Shown one piece after another: positions 33,297 to 42,641 of a DNA stretch of 64,000 bases. The translations under genes were made by a program, and so were the position numbers. Every line of letters begins with the position of its first letter. Within the stretch, counting starts at the first letter, position 1. This stretch comes from Labilithrix luteola (GTDB lineage Bacteria > Myxococcota_A > Polyangia > Polyangiales > Polyangiaceae), in contig NZ_CP012333.1 in the NCBI RefSeq assembly GCF_001263205.1, positions 2,790,001 through 2,854,000 of the forward strand. The letters are read 5' to 3'. Under the pieces are notes generated by a model that ran no database searches, was not told the DNA's origin, and worked only from the letters and a program-made list of their open reading frames with translations.

Positions 33297-34789
33297 CGCG
33301 CGTCCCGTCCTGCGTCTCGCCCTTGGAGCATAGCCGGATTGGGCGGCGCACCCGCATCCTCGGTGCCAGCGAACATCGTGACGTCGAGCATCACGGTTTC
33401 TCCAGCGACGATGTCGACTTCGCGGTCGACGTTCGACGTGTCCGGGTGCGTGAGGGTGACGAAATGCCGACCCGCAGTGAGGGGAATCGCGCGGGCAAAG
33501 GGGGTGGTCTCGACCTCACGCCCATCGACCTTCACGTGGGCCCACGGCGTGGCCACCACGCGCAGGCCGCCCATCTTGGCATCTTCGACGGGCGTGGCGG
33601 CAGCACGGAGGTTGTCGCTCCTGCTGGCAGCCGAACCTTCGACGGCGAAGGCGCCCACGGCAAAGACCACCAAGAGGCCGGCATAGCCGAGCAGGGCCTT
33701 GGGCGCGCTGATCCCACTGCCGGGAGAGATGAGACTGCCATAGGCGCCCTTCGGCGTCCGCTGCCCCTTGATGAACGACGCTTCGATCAGCGCCGACCGC
33801 ACGAGCGTGGCCGGATCTTCGCGCGTCATCGATCGAAGCACGGATTGCAGGCGCTCGAGCACCGCGCCGGCGTTCGGATAGCGATCGTCGGGCGCCTTCT
33901 CCAGCATGCGCATGACGATGCGCTCGACCGAACGAGGCACGTTCGGAGCGCGTTCGCGAAGCGGTGCCGGAACATCGCGTCGAATGCGCTGCGCCGCGCC
34001 CCGGCTCGCGAGATCGCTGCCAGGCGGAGGACGCGAAGCACGCGAGAGCCCCGACGAGCCGTCGATGGCGCCTGGCGCGAGCGAGACGCGCCCACCTGCC
34101 GGAGGAGCGTCGAACGGACGGCTTCCGCTCAGCATCTCGTAGAGCACGACGCCCAGCGAGAAGAGGTCGCTCCGTCCGTCGACGAAGTCGCCGAGGATCT
34201 GCTCGGGCGACATGTACGCAGGCGTTCCGAAGGCATCCTTGAGCGGCTCGGGAGCGATGCGGCCCGACGCGGTGATGCCCTCGGTGCCGAACGTGTCGCT
34301 CAGGCTCGCCGTGCGCGCACGCTGGGCGATGCCGAAGTCGATGATCTTCACGCCGCCGGTCGTCGAGAGCAGGACGTTGCCAGGCTTGATGTCGCGATGC
34401 ACGACGCCGCGCTCGTGCACGTGTTCGAGTCCGGCGCAGATCCCGCACGCAATGGCGAGCGCGGCCGGCACGGAGATCTTGCGACGCTTCGCGAGGAGCT
34501 TCTGCAGCGAAGGCCCCGCGATGTGCTCGAGGACGAGGTACGGGCGCCCCGTCGAGAGGCGCGCCACGTCCAGGAGGAGAACGACGTTCGGATGAGCGAG
34601 GTCGGCGAGGACCTTGGCTTCGCGTTCGAGCTGCTCGCCGAAGGACGACGTCGGCGCGATCTGGTTTTTCAGCGCCTTGACCGCGACGACGCGCCCGAGG
34701 GGCTCCTGGATCGCCTTGTAGACCGTGGCGATCGCGCCCGAACCAAGCACTTCCTCGATGCGATAATTGCCGAACCGAACCTCGCTCAT
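33293..34789 (-). CDS. Ser/Thr protein kinase with C-terminal PEGA-type domain
   Basis: A 498-residue protein. The kinase domain (~8-315) has GSGAIATVYKA, VAVKALK, HRDIKPGNVLL, IIDFGIAQ and FGTPAYMSPEQILG. A long Arg/Pro/Ser insert (~235-275) interrupts the C-lobe. One membrane helix near 375-395 (LLGYAGLLVVFAVGAFAV) is followed by a PEGA-like extracytoplasmic domain (GGLRVVATPWAHVKVDGREV, LTAGRHFVTLTHP). It is the first gene of the kinase-LysM-kinase operon, suggesting that cell-wall sensing is passed to cytoplasmic phosphorylation. The pathway is inference. Confidence 0.88.
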   Translation of the reverse strand: MSEVRFGNYRIEEVLGSGAIATVYKAIQEPLGRVVAVKALKNQIAPTSSFGEQLEREAKVLADLAHPNVVLLLDVARLSTGRPYLVLEHIAGPSLQKLLAKRRKISVPAALAIACGICAGLEHVHERGVVHRDIKPGNVLLSTTGGVKIIDFGIAQRARTASLSDTFGTEGITASGRIAPEPLKDAFGTPAYMSPEQILGDFVDGRSDLFSLGVVLYEMLSGSRPFDAPPAGGRVSLAPGAIDGSSGLSRASRPPPGSDLASRGAAQRIRRDVPAPLRERAPNVPRSVERIVMRMLEKAPDDRYPNAGAVLERLQSVLRSMTREDPATLVRSALIEASFIKGQRTPKGAYGSLISPGSGISAPKALLGYAGLLVVFAVGAFAVEGSAASRSDNLRAAATPVEDAKMGGLRVVATPWAHVKVDGREVETTPFARAIPLTAGRHFVTLTHPDTSNVDREVDIVAGETVMLDVTMFAGTEDAGAPPNPAMLQGRDAGRDAR

Positions 34790-34805
34790 CGAACGCTTGC
34801 CAACC

Positions 34806-36380
34806 TCAGTGCTGGAGGAGCGAGTACCCGGTCATGACAGCCGGGATCTCGATCTTCATGATCTCGAGCATCGTCGGGGCGACGTCACAGATGCGCCCAC
34901 CCGAACGGATCTTCGCGCCCAGATCGTGATCGTTCACGTAGAGGAGCGGCACGGGGTTCAACGTGTGCGCAGTGTGCGGCTCGCCCGTCGCGGGGTCCTT
35001 CATGAGCTCGCAGTTGCCGTGGTCGGCCGTGACGAACATCGCGCCGCCCTGCTTGCGAACCGCGTCGGCGATCCGGCCCACGCCCGCATCGACGACCTCG
35101 ACGGCCTCGATCGCGGCGGGGAGCACGCCCGTGTGCCCGACCATGTCGGGGTTGGCGAAGTTCACGAGCACGAAGTCGAACTTGCCGCTGTCGATGGCCT
35201 TCACGACCGCGTCGGCAACCGCGGCGGCGCTCATCTGGGGCTTGTGGTCGTACGTGGGGACGTCCTTGGGCGAAGGAATCATCTCCCGCTCTTCACCGGC
35301 GAACACCGCCTCGCGGCCGCCGTTGAAGAAGTAGGTCACGTGCGCGTACTTCTCGGTCTCTGCGCAGCGGAACTGGGTGAGGCCGGCGCGGGAGATCACC
35401 TCGGGGAAAATGTCCGGGTAGCTCTCCTTCGGGAACGCGATGGGCAGGCCGAACTTCGAGTCGTACGTGGTCATGCACGCATAGACCTCGAACGGCGCCC
35501 CGTGCTTGCGCGGGAACCCGTCGAAGTTAGCGACGGCGAGCGCGTGGGTGAGCTCGCGCGCGCGGTCGGGACGGAAGTTGAAGTGCAGGCCCGCGTCCTT
35601 GTCGGAGTCGACGCCCGCATAGCCATCGACCACGAAGGGCTCGACGAACTCGTCCGTCTTGCCTGCCGCGATGCTCGCGCGGACACCGCCAACGGCCGTG
35701 GGCTGCTTCGGCGCGCTCGCTTCGACGATGGCGCGGTAGGCCTTCTCGACGCGCTCCCAACGGTTGTCACGATCCATGGCCCAGTAGCGGCCGCTCACCG
35801 TGCCGATCGTGCCCTTGCCGCTGAGCTTTTGCTCGAGCGCCTCGAGGTAGCCGGGCGCCGTTCCGGGCTGGACGTCGCGTCCGTCGAGGAACGCATGCAC
35901 CACCACCCGCACGCCGCTCGCATGTGCCGCGTCCACGAGGGCGTAGAGCTGCGTGTTCATACTGTGGACGCCGCCGTCCGACACGAGACCGAAGAGGTGG
36001 AGCCGGCCCCCCTTCTTCTTCGCCTGCTCGATGACGTTCGCGATGACCGGGTTCTTCCCGAGCTCCCCGGAGGCCACGGCGTTGTCGATGCGCATGATGT
36101 CCATCAGCGCGATGCGACCGGCCCCGAAGTTCAGGTGGCCGACCTCGCTGTTCCCCATCTGGCCCGGCGGCAGGCCCACGTCCGGTCCGCTCGTACCGAT
36201 GAGCCCGTGCGGGTAGCGGGCATACAGGGCGTCGAGGTTCGGCGTCTTCGCGAGACGAACGGCGTTGTCGTCTTTCTCGGCGCGCTCACCGAGGCCGTCG
36301 AGAATCACGAGGACGACGGGACGGGGGCGCAAAGACGAGGAAGAGGAAGAGCTCTTGGAATCGTTGGTGCCGCCTGACAT
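34806..36380 (-). CDS. gpmI: Cofactor-independent phosphoglycerate mutase
   Basis: Interconverts 3- and 2-phosphoglycerate in glycolysis and gluconeogenesis using two manganese ions. The 524-residue protein is normal in length, with the metal motif VILDGLGER, the phosphoserine loop GQMGNSEVGHLNFGAG, HAFLDGRDVQPG, the metal block NFANPDMVGHTG and the C-terminal TADHGNCE. The first ~20 residues are a Ser-rich tail not usual for the family, so the true start might lie slightly inside. It lies 16 bp upstream of the kinase operon in the same direction and could be co-transcribed with it. Confidence 0.95.
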   Translation of the reverse strand: MSGGTNDSKSSSSSSSLRPRPVVLVILDGLGERAEKDDNAVRLAKTPNLDALYARYPHGLIGTSGPDVGLPPGQMGNSEVGHLNFGAGRIALMDIMRIDNAVASGELGKNPVIANVIEQAKKKGGRLHLFGLVSDGGVHSMNTQLYALVDAAHASGVRVVVHAFLDGRDVQPGTAPGYLEALEQKLSGKGTIGTVSGRYWAMDRDNRWERVEKAYRAIVEASAPKQPTAVGGVRASIAAGKTDEFVEPFVVDGYAGVDSDKDAGLHFNFRPDRARELTHALAVANFDGFPRKHGAPFEVYACMTTYDSKFGLPIAFPKESYPDIFPEVISRAGLTQFRCAETEKYAHVTYFFNGGREAVFAGEEREMIPSPKDVPTYDHKPQMSAAAVADAVVKAIDSGKFDFVLVNFANPDMVGHTGVLPAAIEAVEVVDAGVGRIADAVRKQGGAMFVTADHGNCELMKDPATGEPHTAHTLNPVPLLYVNDHDLGAKIRSGGRICDVAPTMLEIMKIEIPAVMTGYSLLQH

Positions 36381-36468
36381 GGGGCGGACGATAGCGCAGC
36401 TTCCGCGCGGGCGGGGCGCTCGCGCGCTCAGGCTCGCCCGGGCGGAATTTCGCTGCGAAAGGCTGCCC

Positions 36469-36873
36469 TCAACGGAACTTGGAGTGGCACTCCTTGCAGG
36501 TCGTCTTCATCGCGGAGAGAGCGTCCGACGACGCCTTCGCGTCTTTGGCAGCCGCAGCCGTACCGAGCGCGACCGCCTTCTCGTGGAGCTGGTCGGCAAG
36601 CGCGTCGAAGCCGGGGCCCTTGGAGAACTCCTTGGTCTTCACGCTCGTCGCCTGGATCCGATTCGAAACGTCGGCGAAGGCGACGAAGTCCGCTTCGGTG
36701 AGGCTCGACTCGCCGATCTTCTTGAACTGCGGATCGGCGACGGTCGCCTGCACCTGCATGACCTCTTCGAGGTCCTTCAGCTTCGGCACGTCCTGCGCGG
36801 GCACGTCGCGATGAGGGACGCACGCGAACGCAGCGAGGCCAAGGAGAACGGCAAAAGCGACGCTATTTTTCAT
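36469..36873 (-). CDS. Cytochrome c'/c-556-like small periplasmic heme protein
   Basis: A 134-residue protein with a signal peptide (VAFAVLLGLAAFACVP; the Cys could be a lipidation site). A mostly helical body ends in CKECHSKFR, a CxxCH heme-attachment motif seven residues from the C-terminus. That position is the mark of the cytochrome c'/c-556 four-helix family. Function could be electron transfer or NO/gas binding; partners are not adjacent. ATG 36873 gives a proper signal sequence, whereas the frame open to 36921 does not. Confidence 0.75.
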   Translation of the reverse strand: MKNSVAFAVLLGLAAFACVPHRDVPAQDVPKLKDLEEVMQVQATVADPQFKKIGESSLTEADFVAFADVSNRIQATSVKTKEFSKGPGFDALADQLHEKAVALGTAAAAKDAKASSDALSAMKTTCKECHSKFR

Positions 36874-36927
36874 GGCGGCGGAGTCTAGCCGAACTCTGCG
36901 CTTCGCTGCCCGAAGCCACACGCCGAC

Positions 36928-37182
36928 TTAACGTTCGAGCGGCGTGGGCCCTCCGGCGCCGAGAATCACGACGGCGACGCGCGAGCCGCCCTGCTCCTTC
37001 GCGAAGCCGACGGCCGCGCGAAGCGATACGAAAATGCCTCCTGCCCAGCCTCGGCTTTCCTCCACCTCCCACAGCCCATCGCGCTGCCGAACGAAAAACG
37101 TTACGGGCGATGGGCTGCTCGGCTTGCTGTCCGACGAAGTGGTGCTACTCGCGTGCGGTATTGGACGGATTACGGCGTGCAT
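36928..37182 (-). CDS. Small conserved-looking hypothetical protein (DUF2188-like)
   Basis: An 84-residue soluble protein. AAGGAGAG sits 5-8 bp before ATG 37182, a strong ribosome site. After a Ser/Pro-rich start, the core TFFVRQRDGLWEVEESRGWAGGIFVSLRAAVGFAKEQGG resembles the short beta-beta-alpha layout of DUF2188-type proteins. The similarity is by eye and weak. Single gene in a divergent arrangement with the gene at 37362. Confidence 0.55.
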   Translation of the reverse strand: MHAVIRPIPHASSTTSSDSKPSSPSPVTFFVRQRDGLWEVEESRGWAGGIFVSLRAAVGFAKEQGGSRVAVVILGAGGPTPLER

Positions 37183-37361
37183 TCGTCTCTCCTTCAGAGA
37201 ACGAACGCAGCGTAGGAACGGCCGCGTACGGAGAGCGTAAAGACGCGACCGCATCAGGCCGTTCGAAGAGTCGACCGAGCTCCAAAGAATTCACCGAATC
37301 CACGGAATCCACGGAATCTTTAGGCCGCCCAGCCCCAGGTTTGGAGGGAGAGGAACACGCC

Positions 37362-37829
37362 ATGTCGACCTCGAAAGAACCCTGCTCCGAACGAACGACG
37401 ACGCTCGTGGCCGAAGAGGCGCAGCATATGCTCGAGCTTGCCCTCGCCTACCGCATCGCGACCCATCGCGTGCAGAGCTCGGCCGACGTCGAACGCCTCA
37501 CGGCCTACGAGCTGACAGCGGGTCGACTCGCAAGCTCGCTCGAAGAGGCCATCGGCAAACCGCGTTGCGCCTGTGCTCGTACCGACAAGGGCTGGCTCGA
37601 GGTCGGCGCGATCACGACCGAGCGAGGCGTCTTCGAGTTCATGCGCACGCTCGAGGCCAGGCGCAGCGAGCGCCTGGCCTGGCTGGCGAAGGTCGTCGGC
37701 TCGAGCGGCGAGCTTCATCCCCTGCTCTCGCGCGCGGCCTGCGCCAGCGAAGTTCGCCAGGCGTGGCTCACCGAGCGCGGCAAGCAGCGCCCCACGCAGC
37801 GGTCCCCGTCGCTTCCTGCCATCGCCTGA
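37362..37829 (+). CDS. Hypothetical helical protein
   Basis: A 155-residue soluble protein with no recognised family. GGAGGGAGAGGA precedes ATG 37362. Mostly helical and rich in Ala, Arg and Glu (TLVAEEAQHMLELALAYRIA, ELTAGRLASSLEEAIG), with a CAC motif near 68. The 180 bp upstream contain a short imperfect tandem of CGAATCCACG-like units (37291-37319) whose role is unknown. A strong bidirectional terminator follows. Confidence 0.5.
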   Translation: MSTSKEPCSERTTTLVAEEAQHMLELALAYRIATHRVQSSADVERLTAYELTAGRLASSLEEAIGKPRCACARTDKGWLEVGAITTERGVFEFMRTLEARRSERLAWLAKVVGSSGELHPLLSRAACASEVRQAWLTERGKQRPTQRSPSLPAIA

Positions 37830-37859
37830 CCTGTTCCTTCAGGCGAAGCGAATGACACG

Positions 37860-37899
37860 AAAAAGCCCGCTCGGTCGCGATGACCGAACGGGCTTTTTC
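37860..37899. terminator. Bidirectional intrinsic terminator between convergent genes
   Basis: AAAAAGCCCG and CGGGCTTTTT form the outer stem and TCGGTC/GACCGA the inner stem, with a short loop. There are runs of five A on the left and five T on the right, so it can end transcription from the hypothetical gene (+) and from ilvE (-). Confidence 0.9.
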
Positions 37900-37918
37900 T
37901 ACGAGGTCGTGCTCGCCG

Positions 37919-38974
37919 TCAGACGCTGACGATCCAGCCGTGCGTGTCGGCGTCGCGACCGGAGTGGATGCCGTCGATCGCCTTGCGGAGGCGCGGGGCG
38001 ACTTCGAAGCCCGTCGACTTGATCGAGCCGTTCTCCCAGGCAACCTCACCGATCGGCGAGATGACCGCCGCGGTGCCCGTGCCCCACATCTCGATGGCCT
38101 TGCCGGCCTTCGCCGCCTCGCCGAGCTCGGTGAGCGACACGGGGCGCTCTTCGACCGGCACACCCCACTCGCGGAGGAGCGTGAGGCACGAGTCGCGCGT
38201 GATGCCCGCGAGGATCGTTCCCTCGAGCGGCGGGGTGATGACCGTATCGCCGATGCGGACGAACACGTTCATCGTGCCGGCCTCTTCGAGGAAGTCGCGC
38301 TTGACGGCGTCGAGCCAGAGGACCTGGTCGAAGCCGCGCTCTTTCGCACGCTTGGCAGCGAGGAGGCTCGAGGCGTAGTTGCCGCCCGTCTTGACCGAGC
38401 CGACGCCACCGAGCGCCGCACGCGTGAACTCGCGCTCGGCCCAGAGCTTGAGCGAGTGCTCCTCGCCGTCCCAGTAGGAGTCGACGGGCGAGAGCAGGAC
38501 GCTGAAGACGTGCTGCTGCGCCGGACGAACACCGAGGAAGCTCTCGTCGGCGTAGAGCGTGGGGCGGATGTAGAGCGCGCCGCCGCCGGTCTGCGCCGGG
38601 CACCAGTCCGCGTCGACGCGAACGAGCGCGCGAACGGCGTTGATGAACGTTTCGACCGGAACTTCCGGCATGCAGAGGCGCTTCGCGCTGACGGCGAAAC
38701 GCTTGGCGTGTGCGTCGGGACGGAACAGACGAAGTTCACGGTCCGTCTTGAACGCCTTGAGGCCTTCGAAGATCGAGAGGCCGTACTGAAGAGCACCCGA
38801 GGCAATCTCCGCGCGCGTCGATCCCGTGGGAACGATGCGAGCAGGCTGCCAGCCCGTGGCGGCATCGTGCTCCGCGACGAGCACGTGATCCGTCAGGTAG
38901 CGCCCGAATCCGAGTTTGGTCCCAGTGGGACGCGGTCGCGGAGTCGTCGTGTGCGTGACCGCCACCCCAAGCAC
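37919..38974 (-). CDS. ilvE: Branched-chain amino acid aminotransferase
   Basis: Transfers the amino group between glutamate and the keto acids of Val, Leu and Ile, using PLP. With GTG 38974 the protein is 351 residues, typical of the class IV BCAT group, with LGFGRYLTDHVLVAEHD at the start, ALQYGLSIFEGLKAF, ALYIRPTLYADESFLGVRP, the PLP lysine in GSVKTGGNYASSL and EMWGTGTAAVISPIG. AAGGCGG lies upstream of this GTG. The frame is open to ATG 39076, which would add 34 residues outside the family alignment. It ends at the shared terminator. Confidence 0.92.
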   Translation of the reverse strand: MLGVAVTHTTTPRPRPTGTKLGFGRYLTDHVLVAEHDAATGWQPARIVPTGSTRAEIASGALQYGLSIFEGLKAFKTDRELRLFRPDAHAKRFAVSAKRLCMPEVPVETFINAVRALVRVDADWCPAQTGGGALYIRPTLYADESFLGVRPAQQHVFSVLLSPVDSYWDGEEHSLKLWAEREFTRAALGGVGSVKTGGNYASSLLAAKRAKERGFDQVLWLDAVKRDFLEEAGTMNVFVRIGDTVITPPLEGTILAGITRDSCLTLLREWGVPVEERPVSLTELGEAAKAGKAIEMWGTGTAAVISPIGEVAWENGSIKSTGFEVAPRLRKAIDGIHSGRDADTHGWIVSV

Positions 38975-39308
38975 GCTCTCGCCGCCTTGCGACCGACCAT
39001 CCGCAGTAAGAAGCGTGTCACCCAGGGACACGCGCGAAACCTCTGCTTTTCCAGCTCCGTGCGATAGGTCGACCATGCGCTCGGTGTAGCGTCGCGACCT
39101 CGGAGGGTCAACGTCACGTACGAGCAATCTGCTGACGCGATCGGTCAACCAGGACCATGACGCACGAGGTCACTCACGCGATGCCGAGAAAAGCGGCAAA
39201 GCGTTTCTGCTGCACCGCACAACGCGCGATGCGTTCGATCGCGCGGCACGTCGTTCGGCGAGCTCGCGCGACGCGTGACTCGTCACGGCGTGACGAGCGT
39301 CGACGGGA
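38975..39308. other. Intergenic region upstream of ilvE
   Basis: This holds the presumed leader of ilvE and the 3' flank of the chemoreceptor gene. No T-box-like or attenuator structure is obvious. A 51-codon plus-strand frame (39157-39312) encodes a very Arg-rich peptide with a poorly spaced AGGA and overlaps the chemoreceptor stop; it is probably not a gene. Confidence 0.35.
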
Positions 39309-40892
39309 CTAGCGGCGGCGGGGCGTCGTCACAGCATTCGCGAGTCGCGACAGCGTCGCTTCCTGCGAGCGCACCGCTTCGTCGATGCGCGAGGCCGACG
39401 AGAGAAGCTGGCGAGCGCTGTCGCCCTGCGAACGCTGCGAGAGGCTCACGTTCGAGACCATCCCCGAGATGTTCTCGATGGCGCTCGTGATCTGACGACC
39501 GCCCTTCGCCTGCTCCTGCGCGCTGCGCTCCACGTGCTGCGTGATGAGGCGCATCTTGTCGGCGCTCTTCATGATGAGCTCCGAGCCGCGCGCCTGCTGC
39601 GCGGTGGCGGCGGCGATCTGCTGGACCGTCTCGGCGATCCGCCCGATGGCATCGGTGACCTGCTTGGAGCCCTTGGCCTGCTCGACCGTGGCGCGCGCGA
39701 TGGCGCGGACCATGTTGGTCGACTTCTGGCTGCTCTCGAGGATCTTCTTGAGCGCGCGCTCGGCTTCGTTCGAGACCTCGACGCCGCGATCGACGTTGTG
39801 CGCACCGCGTTCGACGGCGCTGATCGCGTTGCGGCTCTCGGCCTGGACGGTCTTGATGAGGTCGGTGATCTCGCGCGTGCTCGCGCCGGCGCGCTCGGCG
39901 AGGTCCTTGATCTCGTCGGCGACGACGGCGAAGCCCTTGCCCTGTTCGCCGGCCTGCGCGGCGATGATGGCGGCGTTGAGCGCGAGGAGGTTCGTCTGCT
40001 CGGCGACGTCGTCGATGACGTTGACGATCTGACCGATGGCGTCGATGCGCGAGCCGAGCGTACTGATCGCCGTCACGGCCTCCGACGAGCTCTCCTTGAT
40101 GCGGTAGATCTCGCCGATGGTCTTGAGGATGGCTTCGGCGCCCTTCTCGGCGTCGGTGGCCACTTCTTCGGAGAGGCGCGAGGTCTCGTTCGCGTTCGAC
40201 TGCACCTGGTCGATCGAGACGTCCATCTCGTTCATCGACGAGCTGGTCTCTTCGGCGGTGAGCGAGAGCGCGTCGACGTTCTTGGCGACCTCCTTGATCG
40301 AGTAGGCCATCTCCTCGATCGAGGTGACCGTCTCGCGCACGCTGTTCGCGAGCTCACCGAGGTTGTCGGCGACCTCCGAGCTCGTGGCCGTCATCTCGAG
40401 AATCGACGAGCTCGACTCTTCGGCGTTCTGGGTCAGCGTTTCGACGCTCGTGGCGAACTCGCGCATCGTGCCCGCGATGTCCTTCACGAGGCGGGACATG
40501 TCGTCGGACGCGGCGACCTGCGTGCCGAGGCCTTCCTGGAGCTTCTTCGCGAGCTGCTCGAGCTCGCCCTGCGCGTCTTCCACCGTGCGCTGACGGCGAT
40601 CTTCGTCTTCGGCCATGCGACCGAGCTCGTCGAAGATACGAACCACCTCGGGCGACGCGCCGGCCGGCGGCGAGGGCCGCTCGCCGCTGCGTGCGCGACG
40701 AATCGCGTCGGAGAGCGGACCGACGTCCGCGCCGCCACCTCCCGAGCCGCCGGCGAGAAAGACAGCGCCGAGCGCTGCGACACACCCGATGGCGACGGCC
40801 AGCTGGGAGAAGTTCGCGGGGACGAAGCCGACAACGAAGACGGCGGCCACCGCGAGGAGCAGCGCAAAGACGATTTTCTGGTTCAGAATCAT
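39309..40892 (-). CDS. Methyl-accepting chemotaxis-like protein without a sensor domain
   Basis: A 527-residue membrane chemoreceptor-like protein. Two adjacent N-terminal membrane helices (IVFALLLAVAAVFVVGFV and LAVAIGCVAALGAVFLAGG) are separated by a turn of only a few residues, so there is no periplasmic ligand domain. A long coiled coil with methylation-type Glu/Gln pairs follows, and the signalling tip is NLLALNAAIIAAQAGEQGKGFAVVADEIKDLAERA. The input is therefore probably cytoplasmic, membrane-derived or via a partner. No che genes are adjacent. Confidence 0.9.
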   Translation of the reverse strand: MILNQKIVFALLLAVAAVFVVGFVPANFSQLAVAIGCVAALGAVFLAGGSGGGGADVGPLSDAIRRARSGERPSPPAGASPEVVRIFDELGRMAEDEDRRQRTVEDAQGELEQLAKKLQEGLGTQVAASDDMSRLVKDIAGTMREFATSVETLTQNAEESSSSILEMTATSSEVADNLGELANSVRETVTSIEEMAYSIKEVAKNVDALSLTAEETSSSMNEMDVSIDQVQSNANETSRLSEEVATDAEKGAEAILKTIGEIYRIKESSSEAVTAISTLGSRIDAIGQIVNVIDDVAEQTNLLALNAAIIAAQAGEQGKGFAVVADEIKDLAERAGASTREITDLIKTVQAESRNAISAVERGAHNVDRGVEVSNEAERALKKILESSQKSTNMVRAIARATVEQAKGSKQVTDAIGRIAETVQQIAAATAQQARGSELIMKSADKMRLITQHVERSAQEQAKGGRQITSAIENISGMVSNVSLSQRSQGDSARQLLSSASRIDEAVRSQEATLSRLANAVTTPRRR

Positions 40893-40960
40893 TGGTCGAA
40901 ACCGGCGCCGCGAGGCGGACGGGAAGCGTACGCGGTGCGATCGAGGAAGGGCAAGATGCC

Positions 40961-41998
40961 TCAGGCGGAGCGGGCAACCTGTCGCGTTGTCCGCGCGGAG
41001 GCCGGTTCGTTGCCGAAGCGGATACCCACCTGTGCGAGTCGCTGGCTCGTTACGTCGAAAGCCACGTCACTTTCGTCGATGCCCACGAAGACACGGTCGC
41101 GCTTTGCCGCGACGGCAAGGGTCGTCCCGCTCCCCATGTAAGGATCGAGGACGACGTCCCCCGGGTCGGTCAGGGCGTCGACGAGCCGCTCGAGGAGGGC
41201 TTCGGGCTTTTGCGAGGGGTAACCGGTGCGCTCACGCGAGATGGGCGCGAGGACCCCGATTTCCCAGACGTCGCCCATCGGCACGCCCTTCGTCGGCTCG
41301 GACGTGGTTTCCGAACGCTTGCGCTTGCCGTCGGCCAGGACGACCGCGCGCTGCTTGTTCGTTCCCCAGGTTGCGACGGTCGACGGCGCGAGAGGCTCGT
41401 ACGGCGTGTTGAAGCGAGGCTTCTCCTTCGGATCCTTACGGAAACGGAGGAGCACGTCGTGGACGCGCTGGAAATTGGGCGTCTTGCTCGGCCAGCGACG
41501 GTAGCGCCAGATGATCTCGCTGGCGAAGGAGTCGTCGCCGAAGATCTCGTCGCCCAGGACTTTGACGTAGTGGCTGGTTTTGGGGTCGATGTGCACGACC
41601 ACCGACCCATTGGGCGCGAGCAGCTCGCGAATCAGAACGAGGCGCTGGCCCAGAGCTTCCAGGTATTCGGCGCGACCCGACCAGCGATCGTCGAACGCGA
41701 CCTTGCGCGGCCGAGCCTTGAGCGGTCCCGAGCGATCCGCCGGGCGGACCTCGGAAGGAACGATGGCGTCGAACGTCCGGTTCGTCAGAAACGGCGGGTC
41801 GAGATAGGCGAGCGTCACCTTTCCGGCGAGCTCGGGCAGAAGCGAACGCATCGCCCCGCAGTTGTCACCATGAAGCAGCCTGCCGCGGCCGTCCTGGTCG
41901 AAAAGAGTCCGGATTGGATGCCGTGCATCCCCTTCGGAGCCCATGGAAAGCGCGCGTTCTTTGCCTTGCCAGGAGAGCCTGACCCCGTCCAATTTCAC
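40961..41998 (-). CDS. DNA adenine-N6/cytosine-N4 methyltransferase
   Basis: A 345-residue SAM-dependent DNA methyltransferase. The catalytic motif IV is LAYLDPPF (DPPF), the following block WSGRAEYLEALGQRLVLIRELL leads to GSVVVHIDPKTSHYVK, and the SAM motif I is DPYMGSGTTLAVAA near the C-terminus, then FVGIDESDVAF. Motif IV preceding motif I marks the beta-type order. No restriction gene is adjacent, so it is probably an orphan regulatory or protective enzyme. GTG 41998 keeps LDGVRLSWQGKERA, which looks coding; ATG 41944 is the alternative. Confidence 0.85.
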   Translation of the reverse strand: MKLDGVRLSWQGKERALSMGSEGDARHPIRTLFDQDGRGRLLHGDNCGAMRSLLPELAGKVTLAYLDPPFLTNRTFDAIVPSEVRPADRSGPLKARPRKVAFDDRWSGRAEYLEALGQRLVLIRELLAPNGSVVVHIDPKTSHYVKVLGDEIFGDDSFASEIIWRYRRWPSKTPNFQRVHDVLLRFRKDPKEKPRFNTPYEPLAPSTVATWGTNKQRAVVLADGKRKRSETTSEPTKGVPMGDVWEIGVLAPISRERTGYPSQKPEALLERLVDALTDPGDVVLDPYMGSGTTLAVAAKRDRVFVGIDESDVAFDVTSQRLAQVGIRFGNEPASARTTRQVARSA

Positions 41999-42088
41999 GA
42001 TTCGGATCGTAAAAAATCGGACCGAGCGAGCGCCAGTTTTCGGCCTATCTTGACCGCGTCGCGCGGGCGAGCGAAGTCTCCGGCCATC

Positions 42089-42583
42089 GTGAGGACTTCG
42101 AGAAGTGTGGCGGCGGGGATCCTTCGAACGAGCCAGTTTGCGGCTGCGCTCGCTCTGCTCGCCGCAAGCGCGGGGTGCACGCGCACGCCCCCGGACGCAA
42201 CGCCCGAGGGCACGGTCCGCTTGTGGATCGAGAGAATGGAGAGCGCACCGGACGATCCGCGCGCCTCGCGCGAGGCTTATCAACTGCTCGGTCCGCATGC
42301 GCGCGCGAACCTGAAGGAGCGCGCCGAACGAGCCAGCCGCGGGCAAGGTCGCCGCTACGAGCCGTACGAGATGCTGGCCGAGGGCCGCTTCGGTTTGAAA
42401 TTCCGGCCCAAAGCCATGACCGCGCAGACCTCGGGCGACGAAGCGGTCGTGCTCGTTCGCGGAGAAGGCCCCGAGGAACGGGCGCAGGTGCATTGCGTCC
42501 GCGAAGGGTCGAGCTGGCATCTCGAGCCGGAGCTGCCCGACGTTGCCCCGCCCGCACGGCGTAGTGACGGCGGCGCGCCGTAG
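42089..42583 (+). CDS. Small lipoprotein with NTF2-like domain
   Basis: A 164-residue exported protein. The signal sequence (LRTSQFAAALALLAASAGC) has lipobox Cys at ~30. The mature part (TVRLWIERMESAPDDPRASREAYQLLGP, EAVVLVRGEG, CVREGSSWHLEPEL) has the helix-then-sheet order of NTF2/DUF4878-like accessory domains. No active-site residues are evident. The start is GTG 42089 or 42107. It is divergent from the methyltransferase and 58 bp before another exported protein gene in the same direction. Confidence 0.65.
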   Translation: MRTSRSVAAGILRTSQFAAALALLAASAGCTRTPPDATPEGTVRLWIERMESAPDDPRASREAYQLLGPHARANLKERAERASRGQGRRYEPYEMLAEGRFGLKFRPKAMTAQTSGDEAVVLVRGEGPEERAQVHCVREGSSWHLEPELPDVAPPARRSDGGAP

Positions 42584-42641
42584 TGACGGCGGCCCCCACC
42601 GAGAGCACGATACGTTCGGTGCTCTGGGTTAGACTCGCGCC

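Noticed and set aside
36484..36500. TGGCACTCCTTGC resembles a -24/-12 promoter.
   Set aside because: The spacing between the GG and GC elements is two to three bases too short, and the site is within the cytochrome gene.
39157..39312. 51-codon Arg-rich ORF.
   Set aside because: The ribosome site is only two bases from the ATG, composition matches random reading of GC-rich DNA, and it runs into the chemoreceptor gene.
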